Below are positions 6,717 through 12,783 of a stretch of 12,783 nt of DNA, piece after piece. The stretch comes from an uncultured Kineosporia sp. GTDB lineage: Bacteria; Actinomycetota; Actinomycetes; Actinomycetales; Kineosporiaceae. How positions within the stretch are numbered: position 1 is the first letter of the stretch; each line of letters begins with the position of its first letter. The stretch spans positions 1-12,783 of the forward strand of contig CALMAR010000087.1 in the NCBI GenBank assembly GCA_937859855.1, read 5' to 3'. Made by a program: the position numbers and the translations under genes. The notes under the pieces were generated by a model. It ran no database searches. It saw only the letters and a program-made list of their open reading frames with translations, and was not told the DNA's origin.

Positions 6717-8681
6717 ATGAGAAGAGCCATTCTGGCCGTGACGACGGCAATAGCAGTGTTGTTCACGGTCGCCGCCGCCGGGTCCTTCGGCGCCTCTGCG
6801 GCCCAGGCCGCCACATCGCCCAGCCCGACGGGCACCGGCGCGATCAAGTCCGGCATCGCCGGGAAATGCCTCGACCTCGCCGGCGACAGCCTTGCCAGCG
6901 GTACCCCCATCCAGCTCTGGGACTGCAATGGCGGCGAGAGCCAGACCTGGACCGCCGGCGCCGGCGACACCCTGCGCATTCAGGGCAAATGCCTGGACGC
7001 GATGGGGGCCGCCACGACCAACCTCACCAAGATCATCGTCTGGGACTGCAATGGCGGCGTCAATCAGATCTGGCAGGTCTACAACGGCGGTTACCGCAAT
7101 CCCGTCTCCGGACGTTGCCTCGATGACACCGGCGCCTCCACCGAAAACGGCACCGGCATCATCCTGTGGGACTGCAATGGCAAGCCCAATCAACAGTGGA
7201 CTCAGCCTGTCTCCCAAGGCGATTCGAGCACCAGCTCAGCGACCGTTGTGCGATATCCCGCCCCTTCTTACTTGGCCACCAGCACGGCCTACACGCTGAC
7301 GGTGAACTCGCAGTCCGTCGACGTACGGAAGAACTTCGACTACTCCTTCGCCCAGTTCTCGTACTCCGGTACGGCGACGTTCACCATCACGGCGAAGGAC
7401 AACATCGACTCTTACGACATCAGCCCGCACAGCTACGGCGTCAAGGCCACCAAGAGCGGGAAGAACCTCACCTTCTCCCTCTCCCAGGCGAAGTCGCGGT
7501 ACCTGGTGATCAAGGTCAACAACCTGGAGAACCTCGTCATCGCGGCCGACCCCCTGGAAACCAATATCCCGGTGCCCAACGGCGGCAGCGTGAAGAACGT
7601 TCTGGACTACGCGGGAATCGACACCACCGGTAAGACGCTCATGACGTCGAAGCTCCAGAAGGCCATCGACGACGCGGCCGCCCGCTCCGGCGGCGGCACG
7701 GTCTACGTTCCCGCCGGGGTCTTCAAGTTCTCCCAGCTCCAGCTGAGAAGCCACGTCACCCTGTATCTGGCTGCCGGTGCGATGTTGCGTGGATCGTCAA
7801 GCCTGAGCGACTACGACGGCACCACGCCGAACATCCGGTTCAACGGGTCGTCCAACGCCGCCATCAGGGGGCGCGGGATGATTGACTCGAACGGGAGTGC
7901 GCTGACGTCGGGTGCCAGCGGGCCCAATCGCAAGAACATCATCACTTCGTCCAAGGCAGACACCCTGACCGTTGAGGGGATCACCCTGCGGGACGGGACC
8001 ACCTGGAACTTCAACCTGAAGGACTCGACCCACATCACCATCAGCAACGTCAAGATCTTCAACAATGTGCACTGGATCCACGGAGACGGCTTCGATCTCG
8101 TCAACGTCTCCCACGCCGTGGTGGACCAGTGCCTCGCCTATACCGGTGACGACGCGTTCGACGCGAAGAGCTCGTCATCGGAGCCGACGACGGACGTCAT
8201 CTACCAGAACTCGGTCGCCTACACCCAGTCCGCGGGCACCAAAGTAGGCATGCAGGGCACCGGTGACGTCAGCGATCTCTGGTTCAAGAACATCGATGTG
8301 ATCCAGGGCTACCGCGGAGTCAGCGTCTCCCACGACGAGGGCGGCGGCACGTGGAGCGGCATCCACTTCATCGACGTCCGTACCCAGAAGATCTATAACA
8401 ACGGCACGTCCGGCGAGTTCAGGACCGCGCCGATCCTCATCTGGACGGCGAAGTACGAAGGCACGGACGTCGGCCCGATCAGCAACGTGGAACTCGTCCG
8501 CGTCAGTTTTGAGAACGTCAACGGATTCCATTCCTTCATTCAGGGACAGGACAGCAACGGCAAGGTCTCCAACATCACTCTCCAAGATCTGCAGATCAAC
8601 GGCCGCACCATCACGAAAGCCTCTGACGGCCTGATCAACATCGGCGCGAACACGGCCGGCATTACCTTCCTCACCTCCTAA
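6717..8681 (+). CDS. Secreted CBM13 (ricin-type lectin) plus right-handed beta-helix glycoside hydrolase, GH28/GH49/GH87-like
   Basis: A 654-residue secreted enzyme. Residues 1-32 are a Sec signal peptide (MRRAILAVTTAIAVLF, cleavage near AQAA). Residues 41-165 form a beta-trefoil CBM13 with three repeats, each with CLD/WDCNG and a QxW motif (QTW 76-78, QIW 117-119, QQW 159-161). Residues 177-282 look like an all-beta accessory sandwich (VVRYPAPSYL, FSYSGTATFTITAKD). From about 290 a pectate-lyase-like helix starts: LDYAGIDTTG and LQKAIDDAAARSGGGTVYVP, typical of GH28/GH49 entries. Putative catalytic acids are Asp457 (HGDGFD) and Asp478-Asp479 (TGDDAF); the 21-residue spacing equals Asp180/201/202 of fungal GH28 polygalacturonase. 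The GH28 GHG and RIK motifs are absent (AGTKVGMQG and YRGVSVSH stand near their places), so pectin is unlikely. It likely acts on an extracellular alpha-glycan, with inverting chemistry. First of four secreted hydrolases in a row. Confidence 0.85.
   Translation: MRRAILAVTTAIAVLFTVAAAGSFGASAAQAATSPSPTGTGAIKSGIAGKCLDLAGDSLASGTPIQLWDCNGGESQTWTAGAGDTLRIQGKCLDAMGAATTNLTKIIVWDCNGGVNQIWQVYNGGYRNPVSGRCLDDTGASTENGTGIILWDCNGKPNQQWTQPVSQGDSSTSSATVVRYPAPSYLATSTAYTLTVNSQSVDVRKNFDYSFAQFSYSGTATFTITAKDNIDSYDISPHSYGVKATKSGKNLTFSLSQAKSRYLVIKVNNLENLVIAADPLETNIPVPNGGSVKNVLDYAGIDTTGKTLMTSKLQKAIDDAAARSGGGTVYVPAGVFKFSQLQLRSHVTLYLAAGAMLRGSSSLSDYDGTTPNIRFNGSSNAAIRGRGMIDSNGSALTSGASGPNRKNIITSSKADTLTVEGITLRDGTTWNFNLKDSTHITISNVKIFNNVHWIHGDGFDLVNVSHAVVDQCLAYTGDDAFDAKSSSSEPTTDVIYQNSVAYTQSAGTKVGMQGTGDVSDLWFKNIDVIQGYRGVSVSHDEGGGTWSGIHFIDVRTQKIYNNGTSGEFRTAPILIWTAKYEGTDVGPISNVELVRVSFENVNGFHSFIQGQDSNGKVSNITLQDLQINGRTITKASDGLINIGANTAGITFLTS
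6918..7181 (+). repeat. Three CBM13 repeat units visible at DNA level (beta-helix enzyme)
   Basis: TGGGACTGCAATGGC occurs at 6918, 7041 and 7167, spaced 123 and 126 bp, encoding the WDCNG of each beta-trefoil lobe. All three use AAT for Asn, whereas the lectin modules of the next two genes use AAC. Confidence 0.8.
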
Positions 8682-8738
8682 GCCCTGGATACGAACTCTC
8701 ATCGGACCAGTCCGTTACAGACACTTAGCGCTGGCATA

Positions 8739-8744
8739 TTGACA
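8739..8744 (+). promoter_or_regulatory. Possible -35 element ahead of the GH5 gene
   Basis: TTGACA is an exact -35 hexamer in the 8682-8886 gap. No good -10 lies 16-18 bp downstream (the nearest AT-rich stretch, CGATAT, is at 8765-8770, 20 bp away), so the promoter call is weak. Confidence 0.25.
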
Positions 8745-8781
8745 ATGAGACGCACGCGACAGCTCGATATGTGATGGTCAG

Positions 8782-8799
8782 GCGGTTGGCTCAAACCGC
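8782..8799. promoter_or_regulatory. Palindrome upstream of the GH5 gene, candidate operator
   Basis: GCGGTT (8782-8787) and AACCGC (8794-8799) are perfect inverted arms around GGCTCA. The site lies downstream of the possible -35 and about 90 nt before the GTG start, a reasonable place for a repressor. LacI- or ROK-type sugar regulators often bind sites of this size; which one is unknown. Confidence 0.3.
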
Positions 8800-8874
8800 A
8801 GGGAAAGACTTGGTCTCCACCCTTGTTCAGCTCGTAATGCCGTTGAAGAAACATACGCGGAAAACCATCGCGTC

Positions 8875-8880
8875 AAGGAG
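8875..8880 (+). promoter_or_regulatory. Ribosome binding site that sets the GH5 start at GTG 8887
   Basis: AAGGAG directly abuts ATG 8881, too close for that codon to be used, but is 6 nt from the in-frame GTG at 8887. GTG 8887 is therefore the likely start, two codons inside the longest frame. Confidence 0.65.
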
Positions 8881-8886
8881 ATGCAG

Positions 8887-10344
8887 GTGACCACCAGTCG
8901 ATCTCGATCAGGGCGTTTCGTGCTCTGCGGGCTCGTCATGGTCTTGTTATTGAGTGTTTTCGATGGGTTCGCAATCGTCGCGCCGGCGCAGGCCGACACC
9001 ATCGGCCAGTTCCACGGGGTCAATTGGGCCGACCCGGATGACAACTTCATCACCGGTCCGAATGTTCCGGTCGGCCTGTCCACCGCGGACAACTACAGCA
9101 CCGCATACGACAAGTCCGTCGGGATCGTCAGAGGATTCAAAGCCCTTGGCGCCAACACCATCCGGTTCGGCATCAACTCGGCCACCACCTCGACGTCATG
9201 GTGGAACAGTGTGACCGGTGCTTACGACGCCGCATCAGACAACGGCATGAACGTCATGATCGCCCCGTGGCTTCAAGGGGGGCGGGTCAGTGACACCACG
9301 GCGTTCTACAAGATGTGGGACGTCGTCATCAGCAAGTACGGCACCAGGAGCAATTTCTACTTCGATATCTTCAACGAACCGAACGGATACAACACCACGG
9401 ACCTGCTGAACTTCGAGGCGGGATTCTTGTCGCACTATCCGAACCTTGCTCGCAGCCACATCATCGTGCCAGGAACGTCCTCGGACAACTACCTGTGCGC
9501 GCCCGGCGGTGACTCAAGGCTCAACGGCACGCTGCTCTCGATTCACATCTACAGCATGTTCGGCGACTCTCACAACAGCGAGCCGGACTGGGTGAACGAC
9601 TTCGAGAACAACATGTGCGGCTACGCGAGCCGGGCCGTGGTGACCGAGTTCGGCGTCCCGCTGACCACCGGCGTCAATTGGAACGCAGCCGCCAACGGAA
9701 ACCGCGATCTGTCGTACTTCTACGGCATCACCGACACCCTGCGCCGCCTCGGCGTCGGCTCAATCCTCTGGACGGGCGTCAAGGAGACGAACCAGGCCGT
9801 CGGCCCCGGCCCGTGCGAGAACGCGTCCTGCGCGCTCACCTCGATCAGCGGCTCCGGAACGAGCCTCTCGCTGAAAGTGACCAGCCAGTCCGGGCTGGAC
9901 CGGATCCAGTGGGGCTGGAGCAACGGCACCAACCCAGGCGCCGGAAACGGCGCCGGCAGCGTCAACGTGCTGCGCGGAAACAGCTCCGAACGGTGCCTGG
10001 ACGTGCCGCGCAGGGCCACGACCAACGGAACCCTGCTGGCGATCTGGGACTGCAACGGCGGTACCAACCAGGACTGGAAGCTGCAGTCCGGCGGCAGCCT
10101 GCAGGTCTACGGCAACAAGTGCCTCGACGTGCCTGGCCATTCCTCCACCCGAGGCACCCGGGTACAGATCTGGGACTGCAACGGCGGTACCAATCAGCAG
10201 TGGACCCTCAAGCCGGACGGCACGGTGGTAGGCCGTGAGTCGGGGCTCTGCCTCGATGTGACGGCGCCCAGCACCGCGAACTCGACCCCGGTGACGGTCT
10301 GGACCTGCAACGGGGGCAGAAACCAGAAGTGGGTGCGGCAATGA
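8887..10344 (+). CDS. Secreted GH5-type glycoside hydrolase with C-terminal CBM13
   Basis: A 485-residue secreted enzyme from GTG 8887. The signal peptide (about 1-37) has basic SRSRSGR, a hydrophobic FVLCGLVMVLLLSV and cleavage near AQA-DT. Residues 38-350 are a TIM-barrel GH5 domain: FHGVNWADP at the start, conserved RFGIN, the acid/base motif FDIFNEPNG (Glu164), IHIYS with a conserved His220, the nucleophile motif VVTEFGVP (Glu254) and ILWTGVKE near the end. A short Gly-rich linker (NPGAGNGAGS) joins a CBM13 beta-trefoil (about 362-485) with QDW, QQW and QKW at 395-397, 437-439 and 480-482. GH5 enzymes are retaining beta-glycosidases acting on cellulose, beta-mannan, xylan or, in some actinobacterial members, arabino- or galactofuranosides. 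The subfamily cannot be assigned by eye, so 'cellulase' should not be assumed. It lies 205 bp after the beta-helix gene and 96 bp before the GH27 gene. Confidence 0.9.
   Translation: MTTSRSRSGRFVLCGLVMVLLLSVFDGFAIVAPAQADTIGQFHGVNWADPDDNFITGPNVPVGLSTADNYSTAYDKSVGIVRGFKALGANTIRFGINSATTSTSWWNSVTGAYDAASDNGMNVMIAPWLQGGRVSDTTAFYKMWDVVISKYGTRSNFYFDIFNEPNGYNTTDLLNFEAGFLSHYPNLARSHIIVPGTSSDNYLCAPGGDSRLNGTLLSIHIYSMFGDSHNSEPDWVNDFENNMCGYASRAVVTEFGVPLTTGVNWNAAANGNRDLSYFYGITDTLRRLGVGSILWTGVKETNQAVGPGPCENASCALTSISGSGTSLSLKVTSQSGLDRIQWGWSNGTNPGAGNGAGSVNVLRGNSSERCLDVPRRATTNGTLLAIWDCNGGTNQDWKLQSGGSLQVYGNKCLDVPGHSSTRGTRVQIWDCNGGTNQQWTLKPDGTVVGRESGLCLDVTAPSTANSTPVTVWTCNGGRNQKWVRQ
10041..10193 (+). repeat. Perfect 27-bp direct repeat in the GH5 lectin module
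   Basis: A 27-bp sequence starting GATCTGGGACTGC is present identically at 10041-10067 and 10167-10193, exactly 126 bp (42 codons) apart. It encodes the same IWDCNGGTN stretch in two successive beta-trefoil lobes. Synonymous sites have not diverged, suggesting recent duplication or gene conversion. Confidence 0.85.
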
Positions 10345-10431
10345 CCAGGCCCCCCAAGCCGATTCAGCGCCGCTAAGTGCCGCGAAAGCCGGCCCGCAAT
10401 TCATCACCAACAAGAAACCAATGATCAACAA

Positions 10432-10438
10432 GGGAGAG
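10432..10438 (+). promoter_or_regulatory. Ribosome binding site of the GH27 gene
   Basis: GGGAGAG just before ATG 10441 is the only good Shine-Dalgarno in the 96-bp gap after the GH5 stop. It supports the ATG, which opens a clear signal peptide. Confidence 0.55.
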
Positions 10439-10440
10439 AC

Positions 10441-12180
10441 ATGCTGAAGCGTGTGCTCGCATCCACAGTCGCGCTGGCATCGACGTTGCTTATCTCGGCG
10501 GCCGGGGTTTCGATCCCGGCTCATGCGGAGGACAACGGCCTGGCCCTGATTCCGCCGGCGGGCTGGAGCAGTTGGAGTTTCATCCGCAACAGCCCGACCG
10601 AGGCCAAGATCAAGGCTCAGGCGAAGGGCATGCACGACTCCGGACTGGTCAGCCACGGCTTCCAGTTCGTCAATCTGGACGACTACTACTATCTGAACCC
10701 GGGCACGAACGTCGACCAGTACGGCCGCTGGGTTCCGGACACGGGCAAGTTCCCGGACGGGATGGCCAACCTGGCCTCCTACATCCACGGTCTGGGCGAG
10801 AAGTTCGGCATGTACGTGACCCCGGGCATCCCGAAGGCCGCCTACGACAAGAACACCCCGATCGAGGGAACGTCGTTCCACGCCCGTGACATCGTCTCCA
10901 ACACCACCGATCACGAGTCGAACTACGGTGGTTTCGGCGGAATCATGTACTTCATCGATTACAAGAAGAATCCGGCCGCCGCGCAGGCGTTCGTCAACTC
11001 CTGGGCTGGTCTGCTGGCCTCGTACGGCGTCGACTATCTGAAGATCGACGGCGTGCACGAGTCGGACGTGGCCGACGTCCAGGCCTGGTCGGCCGCGCTG
11101 CGGCAGTCCGGGCGGCCGATCCACTTCGAGCTGTCGAACAGCCTGCCGATCGCCGACGCCAACACCTGGAAGTCGCTGGCGAACGGCTGGCGGATCAACG
11201 GTGACATCGAGGCGTACGGCAGCGGCAACCTGACGTCCTGGAACAACGTCACCTCCCGTTTCACCCTGCTGCCGCCGTGGGCGCCGTACGCCGGCAAGGG
11301 TGGCTGGAACGACCCGGACTCGCTCGAATTGGGCAACGGAGCCAAGGACGGCATGAACGCCGCCGAGCGGCAGAGCACGATGACCCTATGGGCCATCTCG
11401 GCCGCCCCGCTGCTGCTGGGTTCAGACCTCACCAACATCGACCCGGTGGACCTGAAGATGCTGACCAACGACAGCGTGCTCAACGTCGACCGGGCCGGCA
11501 TCCCCGCGCTGCCGTTGTCGCAGTCCTCCAAGCAGCAGGTCTGGCGGGCCAAGAATCCGAGCGGGAGCTACACGGTGGCCCTGTTCAACCTGGCCGACTC
11601 CACCGCCACGGTGAAGGCCAACTTCAGTGACTTGGGCTTCACCGGCACCGCCGCCGTGCGTGACCTGTGGGAGCAGGCCGACGCGGGCACTGCCACCGAC
11701 TCGATCTCCCGCTCCCTGCCGGCGCACGGCTCCGCCCTGTTCACGATCACGCCCGGCAGCACCGCCGTGTCCGCGGGCGGCACCCTGACCAGCGCCCTGT
11801 CCGGCCGGTGCGCCGACGATGCGAGGAGCACTCTGATCAACGCCACCCAGCTCCAGGTTTGGGACTGCAACGGCGGCAACAACCAGAAGATCACCTACAG
11901 CGCCTCGGCCAAAACGCTGACAGTGCTGGGCAAATGCTTCGACGCCCAGCACAACCAGACCGCTGCCGGTACCCACGTCAACATCTACGACTGCAACGGT
12001 GGCCAGAACCAGCAGTGGAACGTCAACTCCAACGGCACGATCACCGGAGTCCAATCCGGGCAGTGCCTCGACGTCACCGGCACCGTCAATCCCAACGGCA
12101 CCGGCCTCGAGCTCTGGCCCTGCCACGCGGGCGCTGAGAATCAGCAGTGGACTCTCGGCACCGGAGTGCGCGTCTCCTGA
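10441..12180 (+). CDS. Secreted GH27 alpha-galactosidase-like enzyme with C-terminal CBM13
   Basis: A 579-residue secreted enzyme. The signal peptide spans about 1-29 (MLKRVLAST, hydrophobic core, PAHA cleavage). The GH27 TIM barrel (about 36-355) starts with PPAGWSSWSF, the family's GWNSW entry with Ser for Asn. The galactose-binding pair is VNLDDYYY (Asp80-Asp81), then KFPDGM and GLGEKFGMYVTPG. The predicted nucleophile is Asp203 in YLKIDG, where classical GH27 has YLKYD. The predicted acid/base is Asp255 in WRINGDIEAYG, 52 residues on, close to the family spacing. GGWNDPDSLELGNG and SAAPLLLGSDL follow. A C-terminal beta-sandwich (about 356-438) and a CBM13 (445-573) complete it; the first lectin lobe has lost the usual motifs (CADD, QKI) while the other two keep QQW (524-526, 568-570). 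GH27 members are retaining alpha-galactosidases, but related actinobacterial ones cleave beta-L-arabinopyranosides; the retained Asp80-Asp81 pair favours galactose. Confidence 0.92.
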   Translation: MLKRVLASTVALASTLLISAAGVSIPAHAEDNGLALIPPAGWSSWSFIRNSPTEAKIKAQAKGMHDSGLVSHGFQFVNLDDYYYLNPGTNVDQYGRWVPDTGKFPDGMANLASYIHGLGEKFGMYVTPGIPKAAYDKNTPIEGTSFHARDIVSNTTDHESNYGGFGGIMYFIDYKKNPAAAQAFVNSWAGLLASYGVDYLKIDGVHESDVADVQAWSAALRQSGRPIHFELSNSLPIADANTWKSLANGWRINGDIEAYGSGNLTSWNNVTSRFTLLPPWAPYAGKGGWNDPDSLELGNGAKDGMNAAERQSTMTLWAISAAPLLLGSDLTNIDPVDLKMLTNDSVLNVDRAGIPALPLSQSSKQQVWRAKNPSGSYTVALFNLADSTATVKANFSDLGFTGTAAVRDLWEQADAGTATDSISRSLPAHGSALFTITPGSTAVSAGGTLTSALSGRCADDARSTLINATQLQVWDCNGGNNQKITYSASAKTLTVLGKCFDAQHNQTAAGTHVNIYDCNGGQNQQWNVNSNGTITGVQSGQCLDVTGTVNPNGTGLELWPCHAGAENQQWTLGTGVRVS

Positions 12181-12412
12181 CGTGCCCGGCGTCGAGGAGT
12201 CTGTGCACGCGCAGTTATATCGGAAATAAGGTTCTTTCAAAAAGATTGATGCAATATCGAGAATCGTCAGGATGGATGCAACAGCGGGTGGTTCCGTCGC
12301 CGCTCATTTCCAGGGCGCGTCCCCGGTGCTTTCCGGCGATTGGTCATCCACCGTGCAACCGACAAAATCCCAGACTCCGCGACCACTCTCTCGCAGATTG
12401 TGACCTGGCTTC

Positions 12413-12783
12413 ATGAGGACGAAAACCCGAGCTTTCGCCACTGGGGCTGCCGTGCTGGCGCTCGCCGCAACCGGCTTTCTGGCGACCCCAGCAGTTCAGG
12501 CCGCCACCACTCTGCCGTCACCGGACACAGTGTTTCAGGCCTGGAACAACTCATTCTTGGCGACCAAGAACGGTGAGACTTTTTACGCGGACTCATTGAC
12601 GAGCAAGGGCACCAATCCCGAATACATGTGGATACAGGCGCTGGACGTCCAGGTGGCCCAGGACGCGTACGAGCGCACGCATTCTCCGGCTTACCGCACT
12701 CTGGTCAACAACCTGGTCTCCACCTATATCAAGCTGAACGGCAAGACCTGGACGTCGTGGGACACCTGGAACGACGACATCGG
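12413..12783 (+). CDS. Secreted GH76 alpha-1,6-mannanase-like enzyme (5' part only)
   Basis: The first 123 codons of a gene that runs off the window. The signal peptide (1-30) has MRTKTR, a hydrophobic GAAVLALAATGFL and cleavage at VQA-AT. The mature start shows the (alpha/alpha)6 barrel of GH76: FQAWNNSFLA, ETFYADSLTSKG, MWIQALDVQVAQDAYERTH and TSWDTWNDDI at the edge. The adjacent Asp121-Asp122 match the catalytic Asp-Asp pair of bacterial endo-alpha-1,6-mannanases, which cut the alpha-1,6-mannan backbone of yeast and fungal wall mannoprotein. An in-frame TGA at 12401-12403 makes ATG 12413 the first possible start, but no Shine-Dalgarno precedes it. Whether it carries a CBM13 like its neighbours cannot be seen. 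Confidence 0.85.
   Translation, partial: MRTKTRAFATGAAVLALAATGFLATPAVQAATTLPSPDTVFQAWNNSFLATKNGETFYADSLTSKGTNPEYMWIQALDVQVAQDAYERTHSPAYRTLVNNLVSTYIKLNGKTWTSWDTWNDDI

Noticed and set aside
8881..8886. ATG 8881 as the GH5 start
   Set aside because: The AAGGAG site touches it directly with no spacer; GTG 8887 has the correct 6-nt spacing.
8721..10379. 9-bp inverted match CACTTAGCG / CGCTAAGTG flanking the GH5 gene
   Set aside because: Arms are too short and too far apart; matches of this length are expected by chance and there is no transposase or target duplication.
9760..11124. Long minus-strand open frame across the GH5/GH27 junction
   Set aside because: It is antisense to two well-supported genes, with a low-complexity Val/Ala/Gly/Arg-rich translation typical of the complement of high-GC coding DNA.
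11422..12240. Minus-strand open frame opposite the GH27 3' half
   Set aside because: Gly/Val/Ala-rich antisense shadow with no recognisable domain.
6645..12360. CGGTTG-type word shared by the gaps before three of the hydrolase genes
   Set aside because: The word is only 6-7 bp, its orientation and distance to the starts vary, and it is absent before the GH27 gene; not better than chance.

Overview
The window is high-GC DNA with strong G/C preference at third codon positions, GTG starts, strong GGAGG-type ribosome sites, tRNA genes with encoded CCA ends and several Sec-secreted enzymes carrying ricin-type (CBM13) lectin modules. This points to a soil-type actinomycete; the genus cannot be fixed from the sequence alone.

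Layout. Positions 1-1329 (minus) hold most of a trigger factor gene (tig), with its 3' end outside the window. It diverges from an APH-family phosphotransferase gene (1602-2492, plus). Then come a weak small-ORF candidate, a minus-strand tRNA-Pro(TGG), a large secreted gametolysin/M11-like metalloprotease with three C-terminal Ig-like repeats (about 3170-5593), and a tRNA-Gly(TCC) at 5665-5738. Up to here the window looks like core chromosome.

Directly after the tRNA-Gly lies about 1 kb of disordered sequence (5739-6716) that holds no intact gene. It contains a clearly decayed DUF2185/Imm33-like gene with two in-frame stop codons (about 5844-6107, plus) and, on the minus strand, an open segment of lower GC3 with no good start (6195-6482). 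This looks like an old insertion or decay zone next to a tRNA gene, although no integrase or attachment-site repeat is visible.

From 6717 to the window end there are four co-directional genes, each encoding a secreted glycan-active enzyme with its own signal peptide: a CBM13 plus right-handed beta-helix hydrolase of GH28/GH49/GH87 type, a GH5 enzyme plus CBM13, a GH27 alpha-galactosidase-like enzyme plus CBM13, and the 5' part of a GH76 alpha-1,6-mannanase-like gene. Gaps of 97-231 bp suggest partly separate transcription units. No transporter, regulator or intracellular sugar-metabolism gene is visible. GH76, GH27 and GH5 activities together suggest attack on a mixed mannose/galactose polymer such as fungal cell-wall galactomannan; that substrate is inference. 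The most novel protein is the beta-helix enzyme, which keeps a GH28-like Asp...Asp-Asp triad but lacks the usual GH28 His and Arg-x-Lys motifs.
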